A DNA stretch of 64,000 nt from Aminobacter aminovorans. GTDB lineage: Bacteria; Pseudomonadota; Alphaproteobacteria; Rhizobiales; Rhizobiaceae. A model generated the notes under the pieces. The model was given only the letters and a program-made list of their open reading frames with translations, did not search any database and was not told the DNA's origin. The DNA is taken from NCBI RefSeq assembly GCF_900445235.1, contig NZ_UFSM01000001.1, forward strand, positions 4,169,501-4,233,500. Reading direction: 5' to 3'. Shown here in pieces: positions 43,810-52,678 of the stretch. Position 1 is the stretch's first letter; every line of letters starts with the position of its first letter. The translations under genes were made by a program, and so were the position numbers.

Positions 43810-45309
43810 TTGGCAGAGGCAGCGCGCAAATTCGAGGTGGCGGAAGCGACCCCGCTCTATCGGGAAGCCCCCAACAACATCGAGGCCGAGCAGGCTTTGC
43901 TCGGCGCCATGCTGGTCAACAACGACGCCTTCTACCGCGTCTCCGACTTCCTCAAGGCGACCCATTTCTACGAGCCGCTGCACCGCAAGATCTTCGAGGT
44001 TTCCGCCGAGCTCATCCGCATGGGCAAGATGGCGAACCCGGTGACGCTGAAGACCTTCCTGCCCGCCGACGAAAAGGTCGGCGACATGACGGTCATGCAG
44101 TATCTCGTCGCCCTTGCCGCCAACGCCGTCACCGTCATCAACGCCTCCGACTACGGCCGCGCCGTCTATGACCTCGCCACCCGCCGTGCGCTGATCACCG
44201 TCGGCGAGGACATGGTCAACATCGCCTATGACGCGCCTGTCGACATGTCGCCGGCCGAGCAGATCGAGGACGCCGAACGGCGCCTGTTCGAGCTCGCCGA
44301 AACCGGCCGCTATGACGGCGGCTTCGAAAGCTTCTCCGATGCGGTCAAGACCGCCATCGACATGGCCAGCGCCGCCTATATGCGCGACGGCCATCTTTCC
44401 GGCGTCGCCTCCGGCCTGCACGACCTCGACGCCCGCATGGGCGGCCTGCAGTCCTCCGACTTGATCGTGCTCGCCGGCCGCCCGGGCATGGGCAAGACCT
44501 CGCTCGTCACCAACATCGCCTTCAACGTCGCCCATGCCTATGTGCCGGCGCAGCAGGCGGACGGCTCGTTCAAGGCCGAAAATGGCGGCGTGGTCGGCTT
44601 CTTCTCGCTCGAAATGTCGTCCGAGCAGCTCGCCACCCGTATCATTTCCGAGCAGGCCGAGGTGCCCTCCTCCAAGATCCGCCGCGGCGATCTCACCGAG
44701 GCCGACTTCGAAAAGCTGGTCAGCTGCACCCAGACGCTGCAGAAGATCCCGCTGTTCATCGATTCGACCGGCGGTATCTCGATCGCCCAGCTCTCGGCCC
44801 GCGCCCGCCGCCTCAAGCGCCAGCGCGGCCTCGACCTGATCATCATCGACTATATCCAGCTGATGCAGGGCTCGTCGGCCAAGTCGTCGCAGAACCGCGT
44901 CCAGGAAATCACCGAAATCACCACCGGCCTCAAGGCGCTGGCCAAGGAGCTCAACGTTCCGATCATCGCGCTGTCGCAGCTGTCGCGTCAGGTCGAAAGC
45001 CGCGACGACAAGCGCCCGCAGCTCTCCGATCTTCGTGAATCGGGCTCGATCGAGCAGGACGCCGACGTCGTGATCTTCGTCTACCGCGAGGAGTACTACC
45101 TCAAGAACAAGGAGCCGAAGCCCGGCACCGACGAATATCTCAAGTGGGAAACCGACATGAACGAGGTGCGCGGCAAGGCCGAAGTCATCGTCGCCAAGCA
45201 GCGTCACGGCCCCACCGGCACCGTCAGCCTCGGCTTCCAGGGCGAATTCACCCGCTTCTTCGACCTCGCACCAGAGCATCATCTGCCCGACAGGTTCGGG
45301 GAAGAGTAA
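43810..45309 (+). CDS. dnaB: Replicative DNA helicase DnaB
   Basis: The 499-aa protein has the N-terminal DnaG-binding domain (EAEQALLGAMLVNNDAFYRV), a linker, and the RecA-fold motor with Walker A GRPGMGKTSL (223-232), Walker B LIIIDYIQLM and the SQLSRQVE motif. It unwinds DNA ahead of the fork as a hexamer. The start is TTG 43810, and the first ~20 residues are variable. A ~30-residue insertion after Walker A (VPAQQADGSFKAENGG) is typical of alphaproteobacterial DnaB. radA follows after an inserted repeat. Confidence 0.96.
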   Translation: MAEAARKFEVAEATPLYREAPNNIEAEQALLGAMLVNNDAFYRVSDFLKATHFYEPLHRKIFEVSAELIRMGKMANPVTLKTFLPADEKVGDMTVMQYLVALAANAVTVINASDYGRAVYDLATRRALITVGEDMVNIAYDAPVDMSPAEQIEDAERRLFELAETGRYDGGFESFSDAVKTAIDMASAAYMRDGHLSGVASGLHDLDARMGGLQSSDLIVLAGRPGMGKTSLVTNIAFNVAHAYVPAQQADGSFKAENGGVVGFFSLEMSSEQLATRIISEQAEVPSSKIRRGDLTEADFEKLVSCTQTLQKIPLFIDSTGGISIAQLSARARRLKRQRGLDLIIIDYIQLMQGSSAKSSQNRVQEITEITTGLKALAKELNVPIIALSQLSRQVESRDDKRPQLSDLRESGSIEQDADVVIFVYREEYYLKNKEPKPGTDEYLKWETDMNEVRGKAEVIVAKQRHGPTGTVSLGFQGEFTRFFDLAPEHHLPDRFGEE

Positions 45310-45356
45310 CGCATGCCAGAGCTTGCGCTCGTCGTTGGCGACGGTGGCGGGACAGC

Positions 45357-45529
45357 GCCCCCCTCTGTCCCCATGTTGATCAGAGGGCCGGACATCTCCC
45401 CCACAAGGGGGGAGATTGGCTGGCCGCTCACCTCTCGCCAATCTGGAGCGCCGCAGATTGAGGCACCGTCGCGCCTGACGGCTGATCTCCCCCCTTGTGG
45501 GGGAGATGTCCGGCAGGACAGAGGGGGGC
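45357..45529. repeat. Nested inverted-repeat element between dnaB and radA
   Basis: Outer arms of 14 bp (45357-45370 and 45516-45529) and inner arms of 29 bp (45388-45416 and 45485-45513, with CATCTCCCCCACAAGGGG) are perfect inverted copies around a 68-bp core. This matches a family I recall from Mesorhizobium intergenic regions. As RNA it would form a long hairpin between two co-directional genes. Confidence 0.9.
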
Positions 45530-45574
45530 AACGTAGAACTCTGCCTTTCCATTCTTCCGAAAGGCACCCGCTCC

Positions 45575-46978
45575 ATGGCTAAAGCCCGCGTTCAATTCAT
45601 CTGCCAGAACTGCGGGACGGCGCATCAGCGCTGGGCCGGCAAGTGCGATTCCTGCGGCGAGTGGAACACGCTGGTCGAGGAAGGCACGGCGGGCGGCATC
45701 GGCAGCGGTCCCGGTTCGCTCAAGAGCGCGCGCAAGGGCCGCGCGGTAACGCTGACCTCGCTCGACGGCGACATCGAGGATGCGCCGCGCATCGTCTCTG
45801 GCATCAGCGAACTCGACCGCGCCACCGGCGGCGGCTTCGTGCGCGGCTCGGCGCTGCTGATCGGCGGCGACCCCGGCATCGGCAAGTCGACGCTGCTGAC
45901 CCAGGCGGCGGCGGCGCTGGCCGCACGCGGCCACCGCGTCGTCTATGTCTCGGGCGAAGAAGCGGTGGCCCAGATCAGGCTGCGCGCCCAACGCCTCGGC
46001 GTCGCCTCGACACCCGTCGAGCTTGCCGCCGAGACCAATGTCGAGGACATTCTCGCCACCATCGCCGACGGCAAGCGGCCGGACCTGGTCATCATCGATT
46101 CGATCCAGACCTTGTGGACGGACCTCGCCGATTCGGCGCCGGGCACCGTGACCCAGGTGCGCGCGGCGTCCCAGGCGATGATCCGCTACGCCAAATCGAC
46201 GGGTGCGGCGGTGGTGCTCGTCGGCCATGTCACCAAGGAAGGCCAGATCGCCGGTCCCCGCGTCGTCGAGCATATGGTCGACGGCGTGCTTTATTTCGAG
46301 GGCGAAGGCGGCCACCATTTCCGCATCCTGCGCACCGTCAAGAACCGCTTCGGCCCGACGGACGAGATCGGCGTGTTCGAAATGTCGGACAAGGGCCTGC
46401 GCGAGGTCGCCAATCCGTCCGAACTGTTCCTCGGCGAACGCCATTCCAAGGCGCCGGGAGCTGCGGTCTTTGCGGCGATCGAAGGCACCCGTCCGGTGCT
46501 TGTCGAGATCCAGGCGCTGGTCGCCGCCTCCAGCCTGGGCACGCCGCGGCGCGCCGTCGTCGGCTGGGATTCGTCGCGGCTGTCGATGATCCTCGCCGTG
46601 CTCGAGGCGCATTGCGGCGTGCGCTTCGGCCAGCACGACGTCTACCTCAACGTCGCCGGCGGCTACCGCATCTCCGAGCCGGCGGCCGATCTGGCCGTGG
46701 CTTCCGCACTGGTTTCATCGCTCACCGGTATTGCCCTGCCTGCTGATTGCGTCTATTTCGGCGAAATCAGCCTTTCTGGCGCCGTGAGGCCGGTTGCGCA
46801 TGCGCAGCAACGCCTTAAAGAGGCCGAAAAGTTGGGCTTCGGAAGGGCCGTGCTGCCCTCCGGCAGTGGGGAGCTCGCAGGTGGAATCGGAGCCGGTTCG
46901 TTCCAGCCGACCGCACTCGCGGATCTGGTGGCGCGGATAGCCGGCTCAAGGCGAAGCCGCGCGGAAGAGACGGACTGA
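45575..46978 (+). CDS. radA: DNA repair protein RadA
   Basis: The 467-aa protein has an N-terminal zinc finger (Cys10, Cys13, Cys24, Cys27), a RecA-like ATPase with Walker A GGDPGIGKST (97-106), the RadA-specific KNRFG motif and a C-terminal Lon-like domain (LNVAGGYRISEPAADLAVA). It promotes branch migration during recombinational repair. ATG 45575 starts MAKARVQFICQNCG; upstream in-frame sequence is repeat-derived. Confidence 0.96.
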   Translation: MAKARVQFICQNCGTAHQRWAGKCDSCGEWNTLVEEGTAGGIGSGPGSLKSARKGRAVTLTSLDGDIEDAPRIVSGISELDRATGGGFVRGSALLIGGDPGIGKSTLLTQAAAALAARGHRVVYVSGEEAVAQIRLRAQRLGVASTPVELAAETNVEDILATIADGKRPDLVIIDSIQTLWTDLADSAPGTVTQVRAASQAMIRYAKSTGAAVVLVGHVTKEGQIAGPRVVEHMVDGVLYFEGEGGHHFRILRTVKNRFGPTDEIGVFEMSDKGLREVANPSELFLGERHSKAPGAAVFAAIEGTRPVLVEIQALVAASSLGTPRRAVVGWDSSRLSMILAVLEAHCGVRFGQHDVYLNVAGGYRISEPAADLAVASALVSSLTGIALPADCVYFGEISLSGAVRPVAHAQQRLKEAEKLGFGRAVLPSGSGELAGGIGAGSFQPTALADLVARIAGSRRSRAEETD

Positions 46979-47006
46979 AACCGTCGCCATGGAGTGAGTG
47001 GACACG

Positions 47007-47609
47007 ATGCCGATTACGCTGCTTGACGGAATTCTTGTCGGCTTCACCCTGGTCTCGGCGATGCTCGCCATGGTGCGCGGTTTTTCCCGCGAAGTGCTGT
47101 CGGTGGCGTCCTGGGCCGCTGCCGCTGCTGCCGCCTTCTTCTTCTACAAGCCGGTGGTGCCTTACGTTCAGCCCTATATAGACAACGAAAAGATCGCCAT
47201 GGCGGCTGCCGCCGGCATCGTTTTCGTCATCGCGCTGATCGTCGTCACCATCATCACCATGAAGATCGCCGATTTCATCATCGACAGCCGCATCGGCGCG
47301 CTCGATCGCACGCTCGGCTTCCTCTACGGTGCCGCCCGCGGCATCCTGGTCGTTGCCGTCGGCCTTTTGTTCTTCAACTGGCTGGTCGGCCCCAACGCGC
47401 CCGCCTGGGTCGCCGAGGCGAAGTCGCGCCCGCTGCTCGAGAGCATCGGCACCTCGATCGAGAACCTTCTGCCCGAGGACCCCGAGAATTCGATCCTCAA
47501 GAAGCTCAATTCGCAGACCGGCGAACCGGAAGCCGGCGCCACCACGCCGCCGGCCGAGACGCCTGCCGAAGGCGACGCGCCGGCCGAACCGGCACCGACC
47601 AACAACTGA
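47007..47609 (+). CDS. cvpA: CvpA-family membrane protein
   Basis: The protein is about 200 aa (ATG 47007) with four predicted helices (ITLLDGILVGFTLVSAMLAM, MAAAAGIVFVIALIVVTII, GFLYGAARGILVVAVGLLFF) and a disordered Pro/Glu/Ala tail. CvpA was named for colicin V production and is linked to envelope stress resistance. In many proteobacteria it lies just before purF, as here. A GTG at 46998 is an alternative start, but its SD spacing is too short. Confidence 0.93.
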   Translation: MPITLLDGILVGFTLVSAMLAMVRGFSREVLSVASWAAAAAAAFFFYKPVVPYVQPYIDNEKIAMAAAAGIVFVIALIVVTIITMKIADFIIDSRIGALDRTLGFLYGAARGILVVAVGLLFFNWLVGPNAPAWVAEAKSRPLLESIGTSIENLLPEDPENSILKKLNSQTGEPEAGATTPPAETPAEGDAPAEPAPTNN

Positions 47610-47615
47610 TTTCGC

Positions 47616-47670
47616 ATGAGGCGGGATGGCGCGTTGCCCTTCCCGCCTCATCGCACTATATAGCGTTTTT
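47616..47670. promoter_or_regulatory. Stable hairpin in the cvpA-purF spacer
   Basis: ATGAGGCGGGA (47616-47626) and TCCCGCCTCAT (47641-47651) form an 11-bp perfect stem with a 14-nt loop. A TATATAGCG and five T's (47666-47670) follow, 22 nt before the purF ATG. It may be a partial terminator or attenuator that uncouples purF from cvpA. Confidence 0.55.
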
Positions 47671-47691
47671 GCGACAAGAGGCCGCCCCCCG

Positions 47692-49161
47692 ATGGCAGAC
47701 GCAGCTGACGTGCTTTCCGCGGAAGCCGATGATCATTTCCACGACGAATGCGGCGTGTTCGGCATTTTCGGCCGACAGGACGCCGCGGCAATCGTCACGC
47801 TGGGGCTGCATGCGCTCCAGCATCGCGGCCAGGAGGCCGCCGGCATCGTCAGCTATGACGGCAGCCAATTCCACGTCGAGCGCCATGTCGGCCTGATCGG
47901 CGACACCTTCACCAAGCAGCGCGTCATCGACAGTCTCAAGGGCAACCGCGCCATCGGCCACACCCGCTACGCCACGACAGGTGGCGCGGGCGTCCGCAAC
48001 ATCCAGCCTTTCTTCGCCGAGCTCGCCGATGGCGGCTTTGCGGTCGCGCATAACGGCAACCTGACCAATGCGATGACCGTGCAGCGCGCGCTGCAGAAGC
48101 AAGGCTCGATCTTCTCGTCGACCTCCGACACCGAGACCATCCTGCACCTCGTCGCCACCTCCAAGGAACGCGACCTCAATGCGCGCTTCATCGATGCGGT
48201 GCGCCAGGTCGAGGGTGCCTTCTCGCTGGTCGCGCTGTCGTCCAAGAAGATGATCGGCTGCCGCGATCCGCTCGGCATTCGCCCGCTGGTGCTCGGCGAT
48301 CTCGACGGCTCCTGGATCCTTGCTTCGGAGACCTGCGCCCTCGACATAATCGGCGCGCGTTTCGTGCGCGACCTCAAGCCCGGCGAGATGGTCATCGTCA
48401 CCTCCAAGGGCATCGAGAGCATCTTCCCGTTCGAGCCGCAGAAGTCACGCTTCTGCATCTTCGAATATGTCTATTTCGCCCGTCCCGATTCCTCGGTCGA
48501 GGGCCGCAACGTCTATGACGTGCGCAAGCGCATCGGCGCCGAACTTGCCATCGAAAGCCCCGTCGACGCCGACATCGTCGTGCCGGTGCCGGATTCGGGC
48601 ACGCCGGCGGCCATCGGCTTCTCGCAGCAGGCCGGCCTTCCCTTCGAGCTCGGCATCATCCGCAACCATTATGTCGGCCGCACCTTCATCTCGCCGGGCG
48701 ATTCCATCCGCCATATGGGCGTCAAGCTGAAGCACAATGCCAACCGCCGCATGATCGAGGGCAAGCGCATCGTGCTGGTCGACGATTCCATCGTCCGCGG
48801 CACCACCAGCCAGAAGATCGTGCAGATGGTGCGCGATGCGGGTGCCAAGGAAGTGCATATGCGCATCGCCTCGCCGCCCACCCGCGCCTCCTGCTTCTAC
48901 GGCGTCGACACGCCGGAAAAGTCCAAGCTTCTGGCCTCGCGCATGACGATCGAGGAAATGGCCGAGTTCATTCGTGTCGATTCGCTCGGCTTCCTGTCGA
49001 TGAACGGCCTCTACCGCGCCGTCGGCGAGGCAAGCCGCAACGACGAGCAGCCGCAATATTGCGATGCCTGCTTCTCCGGCCAGTATCCCACCCGCCTGCT
49101 CGACCTCGAAGGCGCCGACAATGTGCGCTCGCTGTCGCTGTTGGCGACGGGCGGGCTGTAG
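47692..49161 (+). CDS. purF: Amidophosphoribosyltransferase (Fe-S type)
   Basis: The 489-aa enzyme makes phosphoribosylamine from PRPP and glutamine, the first step of purine synthesis. The nucleophile Cys20 (DECGVFGIFG) is preceded by a 19-residue propeptide. The four cysteines that bind a 4Fe-4S cluster in Bacillus-type PurF appear to be kept (RFCIFEY, SCFYGVD, YCDACF). The PRPP loop is IVLVDDSIVRGTT. ATG 47692 begins MADAADVLSAEADD; the longer frame crosses the hairpin and is unlikely. Confidence 0.96.
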   Translation: MADAADVLSAEADDHFHDECGVFGIFGRQDAAAIVTLGLHALQHRGQEAAGIVSYDGSQFHVERHVGLIGDTFTKQRVIDSLKGNRAIGHTRYATTGGAGVRNIQPFFAELADGGFAVAHNGNLTNAMTVQRALQKQGSIFSSTSDTETILHLVATSKERDLNARFIDAVRQVEGAFSLVALSSKKMIGCRDPLGIRPLVLGDLDGSWILASETCALDIIGARFVRDLKPGEMVIVTSKGIESIFPFEPQKSRFCIFEYVYFARPDSSVEGRNVYDVRKRIGAELAIESPVDADIVVPVPDSGTPAAIGFSQQAGLPFELGIIRNHYVGRTFISPGDSIRHMGVKLKHNANRRMIEGKRIVLVDDSIVRGTTSQKIVQMVRDAGAKEVHMRIASPPTRASCFYGVDTPEKSKLLASRMTIEEMAEFIRVDSLGFLSMNGLYRAVGEASRNDEQPQYCDACFSGQYPTRLLDLEGADNVRSLSLLATGGL

Positions 49162-49187
49162 ACCCACAAATTCAGCATGCTTCCGCG

Positions 49188-49610
49188 TCAACGCGCGGAA
49201 GCAGCCTCCTTGTTCCAGATCAGGCCTTGCCGCAACGCCAGCCTTTCACCTGGGCCGTGAACGGCTGCGTAAAGCAGTCCGGCCAGCAAGGTGAAGTGAT
49301 CGACGAAGAAGCCGAATTCGGCCTGGTTGCCCTGCCAGTGCGAGGGGCCGTGGAAGGCGAAGGCCAGGAAGATGACATAGGCGCCGGCAAGAAGTGCCGC
49401 TTCCGAAAAGAACGCTCCGGTCAGGAAGGCCAGCACCAGACCAAGCTCGAACAATGCCGCCAGCCAGGCCAAAAGCAGGGCGAAGGGAAAGCCGGCCGCG
49501 GAAATATAGGCGGCGGTTTCAGTCAATCCTGCGAATTTGAAGAAGGCCGCCATGGCAAAGACGGCGGCGAAGATCAGTCTGGCAACGAGGATTGCAACGC
49601 TTCTGCCCAT
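49188..49610 (-). CDS. DoxX-family membrane protein
   Basis: The 140-aa protein has four hydrophobic helices (VARLIFAAVFAMAAFFKFAG, FALLLAWLAALFELGLVLA, ALLAGAYVIFLAFAF, HFTLLAGLLYAAVHG) in the DoxX/SURF4-like arrangement. DoxX proteins are linked to redox or thiol stress defence, but the role here is unknown. It is convergent with purF and divergent from the SDR gene. Confidence 0.85.
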   Translation of the reverse strand: MGRSVAILVARLIFAAVFAMAAFFKFAGLTETAAYISAAGFPFALLLAWLAALFELGLVLAFLTGAFFSEAALLAGAYVIFLAFAFHGPSHWQGNQAEFGFFVDHFTLLAGLLYAAVHGPGERLALRQGLIWNKEAASAR

Positions 49611-49805
49611 CGGTCTGTCTCCCGTGTCGTTGGCTTTTCAACTGAGGCTCAACTAAGGACGCATGACGGTCGCTCTCGCCGACAGGTACGCGCGAAAATT
49701 TCATGCGCTGCGGCACCGAGTCGACCTTCATTCGGCCGTGCGGGGTTTTGTTCCTGATAAAATCGTCCTATCAGGCAGCGGACCGACAAGATCGAACTGG
49801 ATGCC

Positions 49806-50555
49806 ATGATGACAACCACTCCCGACCTCTCCGGCCGCATCGCGCTCGTTACCGGCGCATCGCGCGGCATCGGCTACAACACGGCCAAGCAGCTTGCCGC
49901 GGCGGGTGCGCATGTGATTGCCGTGGCGCGCACGGTCGGCGGGCTGGAAGAGCTCGATGACGAGATCAAGGCGTCAGGCGGACAGGCGACGCTGGTACCG
50001 CTCGACCTCACCGACATGGCCGGCATCGACCGCCTCGGCAGCTCGATCAACGATCGCTGGGGCAAGCTCGACATTCTGGTTGCCAACGCCGCCGTGCTGG
50101 GCGTCATCGCCCCCATCGGCCATGTCGAGGCCAAGGTCTTCGACAAGGTCATGGCCGTCAACGTCACCGGCACCTGGCGCCTGATCCGCTCGGTCGATCC
50201 GCTGCTGCGCAAGTCGGATGCCGGTCGCGCCGTCATCGTCAGTTCCGGCTCCGCCCATTCGGCGCGTGCCTTCTGGGCGCCCTATGCCGCCTCCAAGGCA
50301 GCCGTCGAGGCGCTTGCCCGCTCCTGGGCCGACGAAACCAAGAACACCGCCTTGCGCGTCAACATCTTCGACCCCGGCACCAGCCGCACAGCGATGCGCG
50401 CGCTGGCCGTGCCCGGCGAGGATCCGGCAACCGTCACCCATCCGTCGGAGACGGCGAGCCACATCCTCGGGATGGTCGACCCCGCCCTCACCCGCACCGG
50501 CGAGATCTACCAGATCCGCGAGCAGCGCTGGGTTTCCCACCAGAAGCCGGCCTGA
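49806..50555 (+). CDS. Short-chain dehydrogenase/reductase
   Basis: The 249-aa classical SDR has the nucleotide-binding TGASRGIG near residue 16, NAAV, and the catalytic Ser and YAASK (Tyr/Lys) region. The substrate cannot be inferred. In related genomes a similar SDR follows the purF region, which suggests conserved neighbourhood rather than shared function. ATG 49806 is the first of two adjacent Met codons. Confidence 0.9.
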   Translation: MMTTTPDLSGRIALVTGASRGIGYNTAKQLAAAGAHVIAVARTVGGLEELDDEIKASGGQATLVPLDLTDMAGIDRLGSSINDRWGKLDILVANAAVLGVIAPIGHVEAKVFDKVMAVNVTGTWRLIRSVDPLLRKSDAGRAVIVSSGSAHSARAFWAPYAASKAAVEALARSWADETKNTALRVNIFDPGTSRTAMRALAVPGEDPATVTHPSETASHILGMVDPALTRTGEIYQIREQRWVSHQKPA

Positions 50556-50700
50556 CGCCACCTTTTCCGCGCGACACATCGCGCGCACCGCGACATATCG
50601 CGGCGGCAACCCTGCCATCAGGGCAACGATGTCGCCGCTGTCGCGTTGACCGAAGCTTGAGCGCATCGCAGCGATGCGCGCAATGGAAGTCTTCGAGGCG

Positions 50701-50816
50701 CCCGTCCGGGCGCTCCATGCCGCCAGGCCCCCGTCCGGGCGCTCTATGCCGCCAGGCGCCCGTCCGGGCGCTCTATGCCGCCAGGCGCCCGTCCGGGCGC
50801 TCTATGCCAGATTGAG
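50701..50816 (+). repeat. Four-unit 29-bp tandem array of GC hairpins
   Basis: Units start at 50701, 50730, 50759 and 50788, exactly 29 bp apart and nearly identical. Each contains GCGCCC-GTCC-GGGCGC, a 6-bp perfect stem with a tetraloop, plus CTATGCCGCCAG. The array ends 13 nt before the SLC13 permease ATG. It reads through in one frame only by cycling through all three phases, so it is not coding. Confidence 0.92.
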
Positions 50817-50829
50817 GGACACCGGCCGC

Positions 50830-52593
50830 ATGACCACCGACCAGATGATGTCCTTCGCCGTCATTGCGCTGATGATGGCGGCATTCGTCTGGGGCCGGTT
50901 CCGTTACGATCTCGTCGCCTCAGGCGCGCTGATCGCAGCCGTTGCGATCGGCATCGTGCCGCAGGCTGAAGCCTTCGGCGGCTTCAGCGACGACATCGTC
51001 ATCATCGTCGGTTCGGCACTGCTGGTCAGCGCCGGCGTCGCGCGCTCCGGCATCATGGAATATGCCATCCAGCGCTTTGCGCCCGACGTCTCGAGCGTCA
51101 GGGCGCAACTGGCGCTGCTGGTGATCATCGTTACCATCCTCTCGGCTTTCGTGAAGAATATCGGCGCGCTGGCGATCATGATCCCGATCGCCTTCCAGTT
51201 CGCCCGCCGCTCCAACACCTCGCCCTCGGTGTTCCTGATGCCGATGGCCTTCGGCTCGCTGCTCGGCGGCCTGATGACGCTGGTCGGCACCTCGCCCAAC
51301 ATCGTGGTGTCGCGCGTGCGCCAGGAAATGACCGGCGAAGGCTTCTCGATGTTCGACTTCACCCCTGTCGGCGCAGCATTGGCGGTCTCGGGCCTCGTCT
51401 TCCTGGTGCTGTTCTACCGGCTGTTGCCCATCCGCACCCGCGCCTCGGCCTCGATCCACGAGGCGCTCGACGTCAACAACTACGTCACCGAGGCGCGCCT
51501 GGTCGCCGACTCCACCGTCGTCGGCAAGACGCTGGCCGACCTGCTGAAGCTCGGCGGCAGCCGCGCGGTGGTGACCTCTATCCTGCGTTCGCGCGCGTTG
51601 CATGTGACGCCCTTCCCCGACGTCGTGCTGCGCGAGGGCGACATCCTTTTGATCGAAGGCGCCCCTGAAGCGCTCGACCGCATCGTCACCCAGGCCAAGC
51701 TCAGCGTCACCGGCAGCCGCGATTCCGCCGGCGGAATCGCGGCGGCTGCCGTCGAGGCGATCATCGGCGAAAACTCCAACCTGATCGGCGGCTCTGCCCA
51801 GCGCCTGGCGCTTTACGACCGTTTCAACGTCAACCTGCTGGCGGTCAGCCGCAAGGGCGAACGCATCCAGGAGCGGCTGGGCGCCGTCATCCTGCGCCTC
51901 GGCGACGTCGTCGTGCTGCAGGGCAACCCGCAGACCATGCCCGACATATTGCGCGAACTCGGCTGCCTGCCGCTCGCCGAGCGCCCGATCCTGCTCGGCA
52001 GCTTCAGGCGCGGCATCGTCCCGCTTGCCATCCTGGTCGCGGCGATGGGCGCCACAGCCCTTGGCCTGCTGCCGGTGCCGCTCGCCTTCTTCACCGCCGC
52101 CGTCGCCATGGTGCTGTTCCGCGTCATCCCGCTGCGCGAGGTCTATGGCGCCATAGACGGCCCGATCCTGGTGATGCTGGCTGCCCTCATCCCGGTCAGC
52201 GACTCGCTGCGCCGGACCGGCGCCACCGAGATCATTTCCGCCTGGCTCGCCGAATTCGCCTCGACGCTGCCGCCTGCGGGTGCGCTGACGCTGATCATGG
52301 TCGTGGCTATGGCAGTCACGCCGTTCCTCAACAATGCCGCCACCGTGCTCGTGGTGGCGCCGATCGCCGCGGGATTTGCCACCACGCTGGGCTTTCGCCC
52401 CGAAGCCTTCCTGATGGCGGTGGCGATCGGCGCCGGCTGCGATTTCCTCACCCCCATCGGCCACCAGTGCAACACGCTGGTCATGGGCCCCGGCGGCTAC
52501 AAATTCTCCGACTATCCGCGCCTCGGCCTGCCGCTGTCGCTGCTTGTCATCGTCGTTGCGGTGCCGATGCTGATGCTGGTCTGGCCGATGTAG
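50830..52593 (+). CDS. SLC13-family permease with RCK-C (TrkA-C) domains
   Basis: The 587-aa protein has about ten membrane helices split by a cytosolic region (about 205-380) with two TrkA-C-type domains (VVGKTLADLLKLGG, VREGDILLIEG-like, and a second ending GDVVVLQGNP). The motif VGTSPNIVVS is typical of the ion-transporter superfamily. Substrates in the family include sulfate, dicarboxylates and other anions; none can be picked here. ATG 50830 starts MTTDQMMSFAV; the open frame upstream is only the repeat array. Confidence 0.9.
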   Translation: MTTDQMMSFAVIALMMAAFVWGRFRYDLVASGALIAAVAIGIVPQAEAFGGFSDDIVIIVGSALLVSAGVARSGIMEYAIQRFAPDVSSVRAQLALLVIIVTILSAFVKNIGALAIMIPIAFQFARRSNTSPSVFLMPMAFGSLLGGLMTLVGTSPNIVVSRVRQEMTGEGFSMFDFTPVGAALAVSGLVFLVLFYRLLPIRTRASASIHEALDVNNYVTEARLVADSTVVGKTLADLLKLGGSRAVVTSILRSRALHVTPFPDVVLREGDILLIEGAPEALDRIVTQAKLSVTGSRDSAGGIAAAAVEAIIGENSNLIGGSAQRLALYDRFNVNLLAVSRKGERIQERLGAVILRLGDVVVLQGNPQTMPDILRELGCLPLAERPILLGSFRRGIVPLAILVAAMGATALGLLPVPLAFFTAAVAMVLFRVIPLREVYGAIDGPILVMLAALIPVSDSLRRTGATEIISAWLAEFASTLPPAGALTLIMVVAMAVTPFLNNAATVLVVAPIAAGFATTLGFRPEAFLMAVAIGAGCDFLTPIGHQCNTLVMGPGGYKFSDYPRLGLPLSLLVIVVAVPMLMLVWPM

Positions 52594-52678
52594 GCGACAC
52601 GCAAGCGTGATTGGCCGGTGATACCGGCCAGTCCTAGTTTTGCGGCCCTCAGCCAAGAAAATGAGGGAGGACCACTCG

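Noticed and set aside
50701..50816. CRISPR array
   Set aside because: The 29-bp units are contiguous with no spacers, and no cas gene is in the window; they are simple tandem hairpins.
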